In this document: one piece after another, positions 1-11,463 of the stretch | How the letters are laid out: every line of letters begins with the position of its first letter | Position numbering within the stretch: the stretch's first letter is position 1 | NCBI GenBank assembly: GCA_934047225.1 | Contig: OW203986.1 | Location: 21,951,221 to 22,015,220 of the forward strand | Direction: 5' to 3' | From: Ypsolopha sequella | Taxonomy: Eukaryota; Arthropoda; Insecta; Lepidoptera; Ypsolophidae | DNA: 64,000 bases | Notes under the pieces: generated by a model | What the model was told of the DNA's origin: nothing | What the model saw: the letters and a program-made list of their open reading frames with translations, nothing else | Databases searched by the model: none | Position numbers and translations under genes: made by a program

Positions 1-760
1 CGCCCGAGACAAACATTAGGCAGAAGAAAAACAAAACTGAGCGGAACTCGATCAATCTCGGGCGAATAAAATAAAAAAATTCAAAACTCTTCCAAAGGAT
101 GAGAATATCTCCATAAAATACACCTGCCTCAGTGAAATACAAAGCGGAGATATTGTTTTAAAAATAAGTCCCGGGCGGGTGATTACGGACGGCCAGTCGA
201 ACGAGAATTCCGATAGTTTTTGCCCCGTTAAAAAGTTAGAAACCTTTTTCCGTCCGCGGTTATATTGAGTTAATACCGGTCGTGATTGCAAGGGTATGCC
301 TCATCCCTTTCTGCCTGCGCTGGATGGAACGAGAGCATTGTTTCTCAGTTCGAATCGCAGTTTATGGTAAGTTGGTTGGTTAGTAGGCAGGTGCATGGCC
401 TGGATACACCTGCCCGCCGCCGGTCCGACGAGATCCGATCGACTGCGCCGCTCTCGAAGGACGTCGAACTTTGTATCTTCTCGCAGATAACCACAACCGT
501 CCCCATAATTTTGCCGTAAACTCTACATAAATTAACAGGTGATATGTGAAGAAACATGACCAGGATAAGCTCTGTTTGTTCGGCCGCGCTATATTTGAGA
601 TCTCGAGCCTTGATAGTGCGGTTCCTGTACAGGAAACGCGAGGCACTGCCTTTAATTAATACCCGATCTCAGGCCGAGGAATTCAAATTGCGGAGCATAG
701 TTCCTTTAGAAGTTCTATTATCAGTATTACATCGTTCGATGGAATCGTGAAGACTTACCT
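1..760. other. Unassigned GC-richer segment
   Basis: This stretch is visibly richer in G and C than the following kilobases and contains short open frames on both strands, none with a recognisable domain. There is a donor-like sequence (ggtaagttgg) near 366 on the plus strand and a good donor (AG|GTAAGT) on the minus strand near 752-757, so a non-coding or 5' exon of a gene lying to the left is possible. I assign no function. Confidence 0.25.
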
Positions 761-1786
761 AATGGCATCTCCTCTACGCACATTAATTAAAAACTTTTAG
801 AGTCCACAAACAAATGTCACAGTTTTTTCTTGCTGTTTAAGTTTACGTGACTGATTTTTTTCCAAAGCTATCAGTACTATCTATCTATGTATCTTTACTA
901 TGACAACATATAAAAAAGTCGTAAAAATATCTTCGAGCACATCCGGAAGAAAGCCTCTAAACATAACACTAGTCATCCAATTCTTATTAACGACCCAACA
1001 TAAAATAAGCGAAGGCAGTTTATCTAAAAGGGCCAGTGTAGTGCAAACGGCTAAGCAGCATCGGCAGTAACGACAGATCGTAACGTTTTATGGAAAAGGC
1101 TTCGCGGGACCCGTGCTTTCTCTTGCAACAACAAAAGTAGTGACCTTGATTTATTTATAGAGACAAATTTATATTGGAGACTCGGTAAGTTTTTCATACA
1201 AAGAAACCCTAATTTTGAATGGAACAAGTGTGTGCACTAAGCATTTCAATATAATTTTAATTTTAATTTAATAACTTGAAAGCAAATAAAAAAGCTAAAT
1301 ATTTTAAAATATATTAATCAATATAATAAAAACTTGAAGGCAAATAAAAATAAAATTTATATTTTATTGAATAAAATAATATTATTGTATTAATATTTTA
1401 TAGATAGAAATAAAAACATAAAATATAACAATAAAAATATTTTCTTTTAATTTCCAATTTTTTTTTCGTATGTGTCAATATATATATATATATTTTTCCA
1501 TTTATAGGATGTTGTTTTACTGTATTATCTACAGTACTTTTTTAAAAAATAAATATCGCCTTATACTTCAGTCACGTCCTAAATAAGACCCGGAATGTTT
1601 TTCAGTCTAAGCACTGCAAAATGCATTGTTTGCACTCACTTGGATTTTGTAAGTAGCAATAGTACTTTAGCCGCCAGCGCGAGCGTAACTATCTGGACAG
1701 GTTATCATATTTTGTAAGCTTGGATGTCTAACGGTACGCGGTCCCTCTAGCTATAGAAGCATAGACCTATTTCGGTACCTTCTAGG
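761..1786. other. No gene seen (AT-rich)
   Basis: Very AT-rich from about 1230 to 1560, with a short TA run near 1480. No long open frame and no recognisable repeat family. A somewhat GC-richer patch at 1020-1140 has no coding signal I can support. Confidence 0.5.
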
Positions 1787-2442
1787 CAGTGGCATGCATA
1801 GAACTTTTTTTCCGGAAAAGCAACCAGAAAGTCAAGTTTGACAATTAAAAGAACACAATAGTAGTTTATGCTACAAGGGCGCAAAGGAATAAATTACGAG
1901 TACGATTTAAAACACGAGCGTATCGAGTGTTTTAAACGTAACCGAGTAATTTATTGCCTTTACGCCCGTGTATCATACTACGTTTTTCAATGCATAGTGT
2001 GAGGAAATGAAAACAAATATAATCTTGTGAACTTTAAATTATGATTGGCTCAAAAGGATTGTATCCAGAGCCGTTAAACAGTGGAAAAAAAAGTATAACA
2101 TCTATGGTACACAAGAAAGGCTGCAGGTTAGCCAACCATTGCAAACAAATTTAAAAAAAAATAGTAATAAAGCCCTAGGGCAAAATAATCGACTTTCTGT
2201 TCGGTTTTGATGCATAAAAAGTGGGCCTTTACGAGCACATGCATTGAAAAAAATTTAAATAAGTAACACTTTGAAAAAAGAAAGTTTGTATGACGCCAGG
2301 GTAGGCACTGCCTACCGTAGAGTGAACATTTTCATACTAAATTGTTTGTTTCAAAGTGTTATTTAAATTTTTTTATATTTTTTTATTGTCAAACTTGACC
2401 TCTTGATAGCTTTTCCGGAAAAAAGTTCTATGCACGCCACTG
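1787..2442. mobile_element. Non-autonomous hAT-like element
   Basis: The left end begins CAGTGGCATGCATAGAAC and the right end is the inverted copy GTTCTATGCACGCCACTG. Inverted similarity continues for about 60 bp (CCGGAAAAGC, then GTCAAGTTTGACAAT). The flanking 8-mers are CTTCTAGG (1779-1786) and CTCCTAGG (2443-2450), 7 of 8 identical, as expected of hAT 8-bp target duplications. No transposase is present; the interior is the R1 repeat plus a second inverted pair near 2255 and 2365 (taacactttga / caaagtgtta). Confidence 0.75.
1857..2254 (-). repeat. R1 interspersed repeat, copy 1
   Basis: About 400 bp, one of five copies in this window (others near 11.9, 39.5, 41.7 and 53.4 kb). It has a hairpin-like half (1857-1990: GTAGTTTATGCTACAAGGGCG pairing with the GGGCGTAAAGGCAATAAATT region) and a second half bounded by TTTTTCAATGCA at both ends in inverted orientation. 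Conserved landmarks are 'ccctagggc' and 'gagccgttaaacagtgg'. No coding capacity. This copy is minus relative to those at 41.7 and 53.4 kb. Confidence 0.8.
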
Positions 2443-2685
2443 CTCCTAGGTTTATACTTTTATAGTACTATAAATAATATATATTCTGTGATAGTACCTA
2501 CTTTGCAAATAACGTCAAATGAATGAACTTCCAATACGTGTTATTCCTATTAAAAAAATTCAATCTTTTTCATTTGATAAACAAGAAACTAAACACTTAA
2601 ATTACATTCAAAAACTCAACTAAAGATGACCTAAAATAAAAACCTATCAAAGTAAACCTACAACCTGAAATATTTATAGTAAATA

Positions 2686-2820
2686 GAAAATGCTGGCCTG
2701 ATCGCTGCCGTCGTTAGGAAGGGTGTCCAAAAGGCTGGCGGCGTTGCCACGTTGAATGGCCAAACTAATTCTTTGGCCAAAGTAGTTTCCAGCCCTTCGG
2801 TCACCTTGTATGACATTTAA
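2686..2820 (+). other. Coding-like orphan segment
   Basis: A frame of about 45 codons ending at TAA (2818-2820) has higher GC and balanced codon use, unlike its AT-rich surroundings. It contains AAVVRKGVQKAGGVA followed by ATLNGQTNSLAKVV and ends VTLYDI. An in-frame stop lies just upstream, and there is no strong acceptor or start codon. It could be a fragment of a processed gene copy, a terminal exon, or chance. I do not recognise the protein. Confidence 0.25.
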
Positions 2821-4142
2821 AAACTCGAAAAGACGAATATTTCATAAACCGTTTTATTTTGCAAGAAGATACTCTTATGTTTTCAATATTTTTCATTCCA
2901 ACAAAGTCACTTTATGTATATTGACCTTTTTAGGTGTGACCTGTTTCTCGATTTTAAAGGTATATTGTACACAATTAATTTAATTGTATGTTGTTTGTAT
3001 GTAGAAATTCCTCTAATATACGAGTACATATCTAATAAACCATTAATTAAAATTAACTAACTCAATTGGCGGCTTAACATTGTTAAAATAACAGTGTCTG
3101 CAAAGTTTTAGAATCAAACTCAGTAAGTACTGTTTGATAGAATCTATTTAATTATTTATTTTACAACCCAAATTTATTTAATAGTTTAGAAATGTTAGAA
3201 TTTCAAGATCTTAGATATTGATAACGGTTTTATAGAACTACCTATACATTATAGAACTGGATGCCGGTTAATTTTGTTGTTCAACAGAGAGAAACAATGT
3301 CACAACACACTGGTCACTAAATGGCCAATTAAACTTACTAATAAAGTCAAGTTATGCAAGTTGTTCGTTCAGAAAATATTTACCAATTGTTATCATTCCA
3401 TCGCAGCGTCAATGTTAACATACCTGAAAGCAAATGAAAATTATTATGTTTTAGTTCTGAGTCGTTGTTAAAAATTGAAAATTTCTTTATTTCAATTTCT
3501 TGATTGATTGATTGATTGTGTAGTGGAAACTGCTCCTCCCAAAATAAATTTAAACATAAAGAAATGTAGACGTTAATTTACAGTCTTAACTAGCTTTATA
3601 GGTATATAATATTAATATAATAAAACAATATAAAACCTACTTATTTATAAAAGTATTAAATAAAGACATAAGGATACTTAATATGTTAATATGTACGATT
3701 TTGTGTTGTATTACAGAGAGTTTGTATGTTGCGGTGTTTTTTGGGCTCGACGAAAATTTAAAACCCTTTTTAGGTCTTCCACACGGCCATGCCAATCCGA
3801 CACACAACGTAATGCAATTTCTAAGCCACATTTAGACTAACAATTCACTAATCCGTCCCTGGAAGTAGTTGGTATATCCCCAAATATCCGGTGATAGGAA
3901 GAGGCGAATTTTGTCCGGATATTGAATATCGATCGCTCTCACCCGAGCCCTGAGTCCAGCTCCAGGGGCTTATTCTCGTACTGTAGCAGACAAGACATAA
4001 TGCAATAAAATATGCCATCTTTATTTAAAATATGAAATATCGATATGATAAGCCCCTGTAGTTATTGTTTTAGAAATTATATCTGATAAAATTGAAAATA
4101 TACAATTGAACATTAAATAAAATTAAATAAACAATAATTGTC
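2821..4142. other. No gene seen
   Basis: AT-rich sequence without a supported open frame. A short GATT microsatellite lies at about 3500-3518. A GC-richer patch near 3890-3965 (ctcacccgagccctgagtcc) shows no coding signal. The open frames at 3274 and 3637 have no family features. Confidence 0.5.
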
Positions 4143-4400
4143 CACTCTCGATGGAATTCGTGCGGCTCTCTGCAGGTGACGGCATAATAACAGCGTCGCA
4201 GATTTTGGTTTGCGGCATTATGCTGAGTCGGAGCCTTTTTCTCTTTGCCGCGACACAGATACCACTAGGATAAATTTAATTTTCTTTTTGTGTTTTAACT
4301 TTATTTTTTTATTTTATTTAAGTTATTATTTAAGCTCTACTTTGTTTCTGTATGTATGTGTCGTGTTTTTGAGAAATAAATGTCATATCTATCTATCTAT
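4143..4400 (+). mobile_element. Possible non-LTR retrotransposon 3' end
   Basis: A GC-richer segment (4143-4262, with gcggctctctgcagg and gcatTATGCTGAGTCGGAGCC) passes into an AT-rich 3' tail with an AAATAAA signal and ends in tandem ATCT units (4382-4400). That layout is typical of 5'-truncated LINE or SINE 3' ends with simple-repeat tails. No reverse transcriptase remains, so the class is inference. Confidence 0.35.
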
Positions 4401-4409
4401 ATAACATAA

Positions 4410-4560
4410 TAATAAATCAGGAGACGCCCGCGGCGTCACTCACGTGGATCCAGCTTGATCCAGCTTGTCCGATCTCATGGGAATATCCTAAAATCCCTTC
4501 TTAGCGGATATCCAAATTTCATGTTCCTAGGTCCAGTCGCTTGGTCTGGGCATTGATTGA
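4410..4560 (+). repeat. RTE-like repeat fragment
   Basis: Contains 'ggagacgcccgcggcgtcactcacgtgg' in pieces that resemble the common lepidopteran 'gcccgcgacttcgtccgcgtgg' repeat tail, followed by 'ggatatccaaatttcatg'. Related fragments occur near 17.7, 54.4 and 56.1 kb. Assignment is by remembered motif only. Confidence 0.4.
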
Positions 4561-5397
4561 TAAATCAGTTAATCAGTCAGTTAGTGTATTATTTATATAC
4601 AATATTAAATAACACCAAAATTGTTACATATTCTTTATTTAAAAAAAAATTGTTACCGACTGATGTACTCGTATGAGTGCTAAGCGCTGTCAAACGTAGC
4701 TAATTCCTATCAGCTTATCCGAGTTTTAATAACAATTCAAATAGCTAACCCACGTGAAGTATCATTGATGAATGAATGAATGATGGAACCAAACTGATCA
4801 TCATAATTATCACTATTTTCTTGCAAATTTTACTATTTGGGAAATTTAACCAATTCACCTGTACAAAAATTCCTTTCGGAATTCGGTTCGGACCACTTCC
4901 CTATATGACCACATCCCAATATGACCAATAAGTAAGAAAGAAATTGCTGTACACGGGTGTAAAGGCAACTGGCGGTAGCACTCGTCCATATACGAACAAC
5001 TTTTACTACAACAACAGTTTACGAGACAACCCTCGAAACGAGAAAAAAAAATCAGCTGTTCCATAGAAAAGTTACATAGCTATGTGACAAATAGTGCACG
5101 TGTGCTCGTTTCACAAAATTTTAATATAATTCCCAACTGGTTTCGCCTTATCGGCATTCTCAAGGTATACATTGTCATTCATTCATTGCATGCGCATGCG
5201 TAACAGCATAAAATGCTGTTACAAATTTTACACAAATTTTGTGTGATATTAACAACATTTTATCTAAGAACCAAACTCTTAAGAATGCCGGTAAGGTCGA
5301 TAAAACTATTTATATTAAAATTTTGTGAAAAGTACAAGATAATTATTCAACCATGGTCCATGATCATGTTTTACCTCGTGCCGATAATCGCAAGACC
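4561..5397. other. No gene seen
   Basis: AT-rich with short unrelated open frames on both strands (for example minus 4855-5064), none with a recognisable domain or splice pattern. A small GAAT run lies near 4768-4782. Confidence 0.45.
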
Positions 5398-5872
5398 CTA
5401 GCAACTTTTTTTATTACCCGTCCAGCACAATAAGTCCAATGGTAAAGACCTTTTTTGCTTATGAATTATTGGCCTATTTTTCTTGGACGCGTAATACTAG
5501 TGATCACGCAGCGAAACAACAAATTAGTGTGTTTTAGCTAATATAATACTGAAATATTTGTAGGGGAAAAAATATTTGATTTATGTAGAATCCCTTCATA
5601 TTTCTATTAGCCATTTTATGAAAGAAAAAATCAAGTTGATCTCTTAACCGCGTTCTTGAAACGACGGTTTGAACACCAAAAAAAGATGATGAAAAACATA
5701 TATTTTTTGACAAAAGTATAAATCTTTATACATTGTTCATAAGTAGAATCCTTAGATAAAAGATCAATAAATCAAATATGTTTTCTTCAATATGAGGAGA
5801 GACCTGGTTTCTTCTAATGAACCCTTGAAAACCTGGCGTTGTTGATGTTCTAGCGTCAGGTGTCCCGTTAAA
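5398..5872 (+). repeat. R2 repeat, copy 1
   Basis: About 475 bp that recurs in inverted orientation at 23962-24540. Shared landmarks in order are 'gcaactttttttattacccg', 'gtccagcacaataagtc', 'cttggacgcgtaata', 'gatctcttaaccgcg', 'cctgg(c/t)gttgttgatgtt' and 'caggtgtcccgttaa'. No terminal inverted repeats and no long open frame were seen. This copy lacks the internal duplication found in copy 2. Confidence 0.8.
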
Positions 5873-6239
5873 TCCTGATGTCAAGTTCTTGCTCCAGAGT
5901 TGTTTGGGCGAGGGCGTTGATCGATTAGTCAGTCAGTTATGGCATGCGTATTGGTATTACTAAAAATAAAAGCCTAAATCTAAACAATATCCTGAAAAAT
6001 GTACTCTTGGTTTCTAATTTTCCGTTTAGCAATACACGCTCAAGCATTCATTGTTGTCACAATATTAAATAAATATGAAATTCAATATCCTGAGAATAAA
6101 ACCCCTGATGTAGACGTTGTAACTGGCTCTCCAGGGCCAGAAAAGGGATATTCGGTGATTATTCAATTGTGCTCGACGAAAAAAACAATATAAAAAGAGG
6201 CAATTGGGCGGAAAATTAGATGTTTAGACATTTTTTGTG
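5873..6239. other. No gene seen
   Basis: Short AT-rich spacer with a 64-codon open frame (5999-6193) that has no recognisable features. I see no support for a gene. Confidence 0.45.
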
Positions 6240-6690
6240 ACCGTTATTAGGGACTCTATTTTAGGAGCGCCTATAATAATTTGTGAAGGTCAATAAATGA
6301 TTTATTTATACGAGTAATTGTCCTTATTAAAGAAAATTTTATAAAAATCGCTTTATGCATTTTATATTATTTTTGTTGAGCACTCAGAAGCAAGTTTCAA
6401 GCTTGACAAATTAAACCTCTTAAGGCGCTACGGAAAGAAAATCGACACTTTAAGAACTTGCATATCTACTTCAGTAAATAATGTAGTATTTTGATAAAAT
6501 AGTATATTGTTTTTGGAATCTTTTTCTAGGGACCTGTAAAAACAGAAACGCGATTGGAGAAATTCGGCTCGATAGAAATATTTATTGAAATGAGGTCTTT
6601 TTCGACAACAATTCTCCTAGTTTGACAATTTAGAATGACATATGGACTGTAATTATATTTTATTAGATGTGTTTAAACGGTATCTAGGAC
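6240..6690 (+). repeat. R4 diverged repeat, copy 1
   Basis: Weak but ordered similarity to 54540-54890: 'cagaaacgcgattgg' versus 'cagaaacgcgatagg', 'cgatagaaat' plus 'tattgaaat', then 'tttgacaatttag' versus 'tctgacaaattag'. A related 'accgactttttg' block near 6948 matches 54855. Old and diverged; class unknown. Confidence 0.45.
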
Positions 6691-6698
6691 CTGCCCCC

Positions 6699-6919
6699 CT
6701 ATTCTGTATCTTAAGTTGCCAACTGCACAGGGTGCCTATCGTCAAAAACATAGATACAAACTAAACTTTCAAAATTGCTTTTAGTGGGTATTGAACTATT
6801 TACGAACTGTGTCGTCACTTCAAGTGCTAACATGCCCTTAGACAATCGGAATTCGATAGTATATCTATGTTTTTGATGATAGACACCCAGTCCAGAAGGC
6901 AACTAGAGATACAGAATTA
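6699..6919. mobile_element. Inverted-repeat MITE
   Basis: The ends pair over about 60 bp: left ATTCTGTATCTTAAGTTGCC and TCAAAAACATAGATA against the complements of the right arm (6842-6919). Length is about 220 bp, with no coding capacity. No clear target duplication could be read, so the superfamily is open. Confidence 0.6.
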
Positions 6920-7090
6920 GATTTAGTAAGTTTTATATTAATAAGAAACCGACTTTTTGCTACTTTTCCACGAATCCGTCCCTCTTGCACTGAGAGTTTA
7001 TTCGCATATGGAGTAACAAGGACGCTTAAACTTTTACATATCGCCTTAAACTAAATATTATATAATTGCCGTATAAAAACGCAAAGCAAA

Positions 7091-7157
7091 AGTAAATCTG
7101 GATGTGAGCAGTTCTGAACCGGAAAACGGTTCAGAACTGCTCACACCCAAATTTACT
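7091..7157. repeat. Near-perfect hairpin, 31-bp arms
   Basis: Arms 7091-7121 and 7127-7157 pair with two mismatches around a GAAAA spacer; the core is GTGAGCAGTTCTGAACCG. It lies 41 bp outside the left end of the large transposon and is not part of its terminal repeat. It could be a tiny foldback element or a structured site. Confidence 0.85.
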
Positions 7158-7450
7158 GTTTCCCTTCCTTCCTATAACGTCATGAATAGTCTTGATATCG
7201 CACCCTGAGAACGAAAGCGACCTATCTTGAAATTTTAGTAAAATGAGTTAAATACACAGAATGACTCAAAAACGTATACTCTGTCACACTGATAATACAA
7301 AACAGACCATTTATAGGCCGAGAGGGATAGAGGTATATTTCGGTCTCTTTGTCTTTGATCGCTTCACTCACCCCCCGCACGAGCGAAAATGACGCAATCA
7401 GTATTGCACCGCGAGTGATTCGAGCAGGACGTGACGAGTTTAGCACCGTA

Positions 7451-7600
7451 GTGACCGATTACGCTTTGCGTCTTTTTGTGCCAATTAATGGGGGTAAGTT
7501 TTGTTACAATTTATAATCATAAAGTGACCGATTTTAATTAAGGTCACTTTCTCATTTCTGGTGTTAGCAACTTAGCTGACATACATCAAATTCGGTCACT
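7451..7600. promoter_or_regulatory. Subterminal AGTGACC motif cluster
   Basis: GTGACCGATT at 7451, AAAGTGACCG at 7521, AGGTCACTTT at 7541 (a palindromic pair with 7521) and TTCGGTCACT at 7591. At the other end AGTGACC occurs at 10921 and AAGTGACTTGAGTCACTT at about 11140-11157, and the terminal repeats themselves end in GYGAC. Repeated short motifs near both ends are typical transposase-binding sites; this role is inferred. Confidence 0.5.
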
Positions 7601-7802
7601 AATTTATTAAGGCATGACAATAACCCATAGACTCATTTTGAAACAGGTCTGTTTTATTTTAAATAACTTCTTATTTATTTGTTCTATTTATAAAAAAGTC
7701 TGTTCAAAATTTTAGCGATGTATTTATCAACTGACATATTGATTAAAAGTACGCTTTAATTTTTTTTCAGTGTTTTATGTATCCTATTGAGTCGGTTACC
7801 TC

Positions 7803-10351
7803 ATGATGAAAAGAAGTGCTTTAATTCTGCAAATGGTTGAAGAAAACCAGCAAAAAGAGGTGACTGAGTATACTTATTTATTAAATTGTTTACGTATTAT
7901 TATATTTAGTTGTTAAACAGTTTATATGTAATCGTTTTCCTTGTTCCTTATTGTAAATTAGGATCTTGTTTGCAGAAAAAAAAAGTGGCTGAGGAAATCG
8001 ACAAGGAAAACATACCATCTAGTCCTTCCATTATAGAAAATACACCACCACGTCGGAGCCAGGAAGACCACATTACCCTAAACGCAAACACCAAACCTAA
8101 ACCTTTGAATGTAAGTGGTTATCTAAGTATGGGTGATGTGTGAAACCTTGTATTTATATTTTGATTAAAGCTACTTCTGTTTCAGGATACTGAAAAAGCT
8201 TATCGTACAAATGAAGAATCAAAAGCTACTGAGAAGACCTCAGGTACTATGTCTGCCATCCAACCGCGTTCAAGAAGTTCGAGTACGAGCAGTTCATCTT
8301 CGAGTAGTAGTGGTACGAGTAGTAGCAGCACTTCATCATCTTCAAGTAGTTCTATTACGAATGATAATGCTGCTATTCCTGGCCCTAGTACCAGGAATTT
8401 AAGGCCTCAACAAACAGATAACCAACGTTTATACGCTCAATCACCAATCAACCAAAATGAAAGTGATGTGGATCTGAGTGACTCAGATTCAACATACCGT
8501 GCTGAGCCCTCCAACAATGAAAGAAGTAGGCGCAGTTCCAGTACAAGCTCTTCACCTTCAGATTCATCGGTCAAACCGGAACCCTCTAAAAGTAGAAAGC
8601 GAAAAAGGAACTCTGGTGTCTGGAAACAAAACCAAACTAAAATTTTAAGAAATTCCGGAAAAAGTTATAGGTCTTTGTCAAAATCTAAAAAAGTCGTTCC
8701 TGCTAGGCATGTCAAAGAAACTTGTACAAGTAAGTGCAGACTTAAATGTTTTGATAACGTAAAGGAAAATGAGAGAACTGATCTGTTTAAAAACTATTGG
8801 AGTTTGTCAAATTTAGAATTACAACGTGCTTACATAAGAGCATGCATGATGGAAGTGCAACCTAAGTACAAGTATTCAAATGCTGAAAATCCTCGCAAAC
8901 CAAACAACGCGTTTTATTTCACAATAAATGGCAAAAGGCTCCGTGTTTGCAAATTGTTTTTTATAAATACTTTGGACATATCAGACAGACAGCTTAGAAC
9001 AGTAAAAAGTAAAACTAACAGCCATGGTTGTGTAGAGCCTGAGGGTAGGGGAAAGCATGAAAACAAAAAAAGGGTAGATCCTGAACTGCTACAATTTATC
9101 AGGAATCACATAGAGTCGATACCGAGGGTCGAAGCTCATTATATACGAGCAACTTCTAGTAGGGAATACATATATGCCAGCAAAACCGTTACTGAACTCT
9201 GGACTGATTTTAACGACGATCAAAAAAAAAAAAACCTGCCGCATTGCGAGTACTGGTTATACTTGAACACTTTTAACAAAGATTTCAATGTAGGTTTCTT
9301 TCAGCCAAAAAAAGACAGGTGCGAAACGTGTGTTGCGTATGAACTTGCCCCCGAGAGTACTAAAACCCTACTTAAACCTAACTATGATACACACCTCAAA
9401 GAAAAAAATCTGTGTCGCCAAGAAAAAAGGACCGACCGTCGAAGCATTGACGACACACACATTTGCGCAATTTATGATCTACAGTCCGTTATGTTATGTC
9501 CTAGTCCTGAATATTTTTACTATTGTTCCAAAATCAACTGTTTCGATTTCACAATAGCAGAATTAAAAAAAGGAGAAGAAGAAGATGATAAAAAGTCCTA
9601 TGGAGACGTTTATTGTTATTTTTGGGATGAGACTCGGGGCCAAAGAGGTGCTAACGAAATAGGTTCATGTATTTTTGATTATCTAAGCACTCTAAGCAGA
9701 AACAACGCAAATAAGAAGTTACATGTAACATTTTATTCTGACAACTGCACTGGCCAGAATAAAAATAAAGTCATTGCCAGCTTATACTCATATGCGGTCG
9801 CTCATTTTGATAACATCGAAAGTATTACCCATAAATACCTAATAAAAGGGCATACTCAAAATGAAGCCGACAACGTGCACAGTATGATTCAAAAAGAAAT
9901 AAAAAGAAACATAAAAGCTGGGCCTATATACGTACCTGTTCAATTTCCTACCTTGATTAAAAGCGCTCGGAAATCAGGAAAGCCTTTCATGGTCAAAGAA
10001 CTTAATTACGAATTCTTCTTAAATCTCAAACAACTTCAAGAACAGTGGGCATACAATTTCAATGAAAACATAGATAAAGCGCCAGTATTGTGGAATAGCC
10101 TCAAAACAATAAAATTTATCAAAGAGGAGCTGTTTCACTTGTATTATAAAACATCATACTCCGATGAGACATTTTCTCTGATTGACATGAGGAACAAACG
10201 TAAAAAAATGTTAAGTTATAATGATATTGTAATCGCACAGTTGTATGAGCATTCACTTGAGTTAAAACAAAAGAAAAAAAAAGATCTCAAAGATTTAGTA
10301 CAAAAAAATCTAATACCCAGCATTTATGCCAGTTTTATTAATTCTTTGTAA
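7803..10351 (+). CDS. Spliced DDE-type transposase (about 785 aa)
   Basis: Three in-frame exons: 7803-7859 (19 codons, donor GAG|GTGACT), 7976-8110 (45 codons, acceptor TTTGCAG, donor AAT|GTAAGT) and 8186-10351 (721 codons, acceptor TTTCAG). All junctions are phase 0 and there is no internal stop. A 5' untranslated exon ending near 7494 (GGGG|GTAAGT) is possible. Numbered from the Met at 8249, residues 10-40 are Ser-rich and residues 75-150 acidic then basic. A Cys-rich zinc-type block follows (CTSKCRLKC near 160, CETCVAY near 360). Candidate catalytic blocks are YDLQSVMLCP (near 410), YSDNCTGQNKN (near 497) and KGHTQNEADNVHSM (near 532), matching the Asp/Asp/acidic order of an RNase H-like integrase. 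Insect proteins with the SDNCxGQNKN signature are widespread transposase-like proteins; the Sola assignment is inference. The intact frame and matching TIRs suggest a young copy. Confidence 0.8.
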
Positions 10352-11291
10352 GTAAGCAAACTTACAAAAATTTTATTCAATTGAACATGGGTATATTTCA
10401 TAATATAATTAAACGAATTAAAAAACGTGATTATCGAGAAGTAAGATTGTCATTACTGGCAAGTTCCTATTTGATTATAAAACTGAACCGTAAATTAAAG
10501 ACTGATAGGTTTATTGTATGCTAATGTTAATTAAGCTAAAAATTTTATTATTTTTGTTACAGAAAATATTTCTTTTTGTTATGTTTCCTTATATTTAAGA
10601 ATTACTTTATCTAAACCAGTGTAAGGTAGAGCAATACTCTCTGTGTGGTTTGATACCAATTTTTGATACGATTTTGATATATTTTGTTTATTACAGGTTC
10701 CTATTATGTATGAGAAGTGATCTAATAAATGGCATTTATCAAACTGCCAACTATCAAATTTTATTCACTGTTTTATTATCTTTTTGTGGACGACAGCATA
10801 AAATTGTCAGAAAAGAACCGACATATTTTGATAAAGGAATATTATTTTAGTAGTCCTACAAGAAATAAACAGACCATTACCAAAAACAGTCACTGGGAAA
10901 CACAATATTTTTAATACTAAAGTGACCTATTTTCCCAATTTTTTTTCAAATGTTATTTTATATGATGAAAATAGTTATTTTTCCGAATAAGATATATATC
11001 CATTTATAGCGATAAAGTCAAATAATATTACAGAAAAGAAATTTGTAACTTTCGTTTTCTTATTAAAAAGTTATAGAAGAATGAGTAGAAAATATTCAAT
11101 TTGTCAAACACACTTTCTTCTATTCCCAAAAATTGCACAAAGTGACTTGAGTCACTTTCGTTCTCAGCGTGCGATATATAATATTAATTTGTATCTCCTT
11201 GACATGGATAAATTGCAAATTTTAATTGCATTTTTTAATTTCTCCAAAATTAGGTTCAAAAACCGCTAAATACGTGATAAAATTGCTCGCA

Positions 11292-11440
11292 ATACTATAG
11301 TTTGTAAAATATAGCTTGAGCCCTATGACAGCAGGACAGCGCTATACAATTTGTATTTCTAACTCTCTTTCTCATACTCAAATACGTATAGCGCTGACAG
11401 CCGTCACAGGGCTCAAGCTATATTTTACGGACTATAATAT
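11292..11440. mobile_element. Foldback MITE
   Basis: Long arms of about 52 bp: GTAAAATATAGCTTGAGCCC at the left pairs with GGGCTCAAGCTATATTTTAC at the right, continuing through CAGCGCTATAC. The spacer is about 35 bp. No coding capacity. It lies 120 bp beyond the right end of the Sola-like element. Confidence 0.8.
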
Positions 11441-11463
11441 ACGTATATTATCATGTTCTAAAT

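Larger units (their letters stand above)
7199..11173 (+). mobile_element. Complete DNA transposon, Sola-like
   Basis: A 3975-bp element with 24-bp terminal inverted repeats differing at two positions: CGCACCCTGAGAACGAAAG at the left, and CGCACGCTGAGAACGAAAG read inward from the right (11173 downward). Both ends are flanked by ATAT (7195-7198 and 11174-11177), giving a probable 4-bp target duplication; AT-richness leaves slight doubt about the exact border. Several AGTGACC motifs in both orientations lie inside both ends. One gene, a spliced transposase, occupies the middle on the plus strand with non-coding flanks of about 600-800 bp. A 4-bp duplication with this organisation fits Sola-type transposons, but I could not compare sequences. 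Confidence 0.85.

Noticed and set aside
286..750. Overlapping open frames on both strands in the GC-richer left edge
   Set aside because: No domain, no splice partners and mutually overlapping frames; kept only as an unassigned region.
9330..9557. 75-codon open frame inside the transposase
   Set aside because: Shadow frame of the 700-codon transposase exon.
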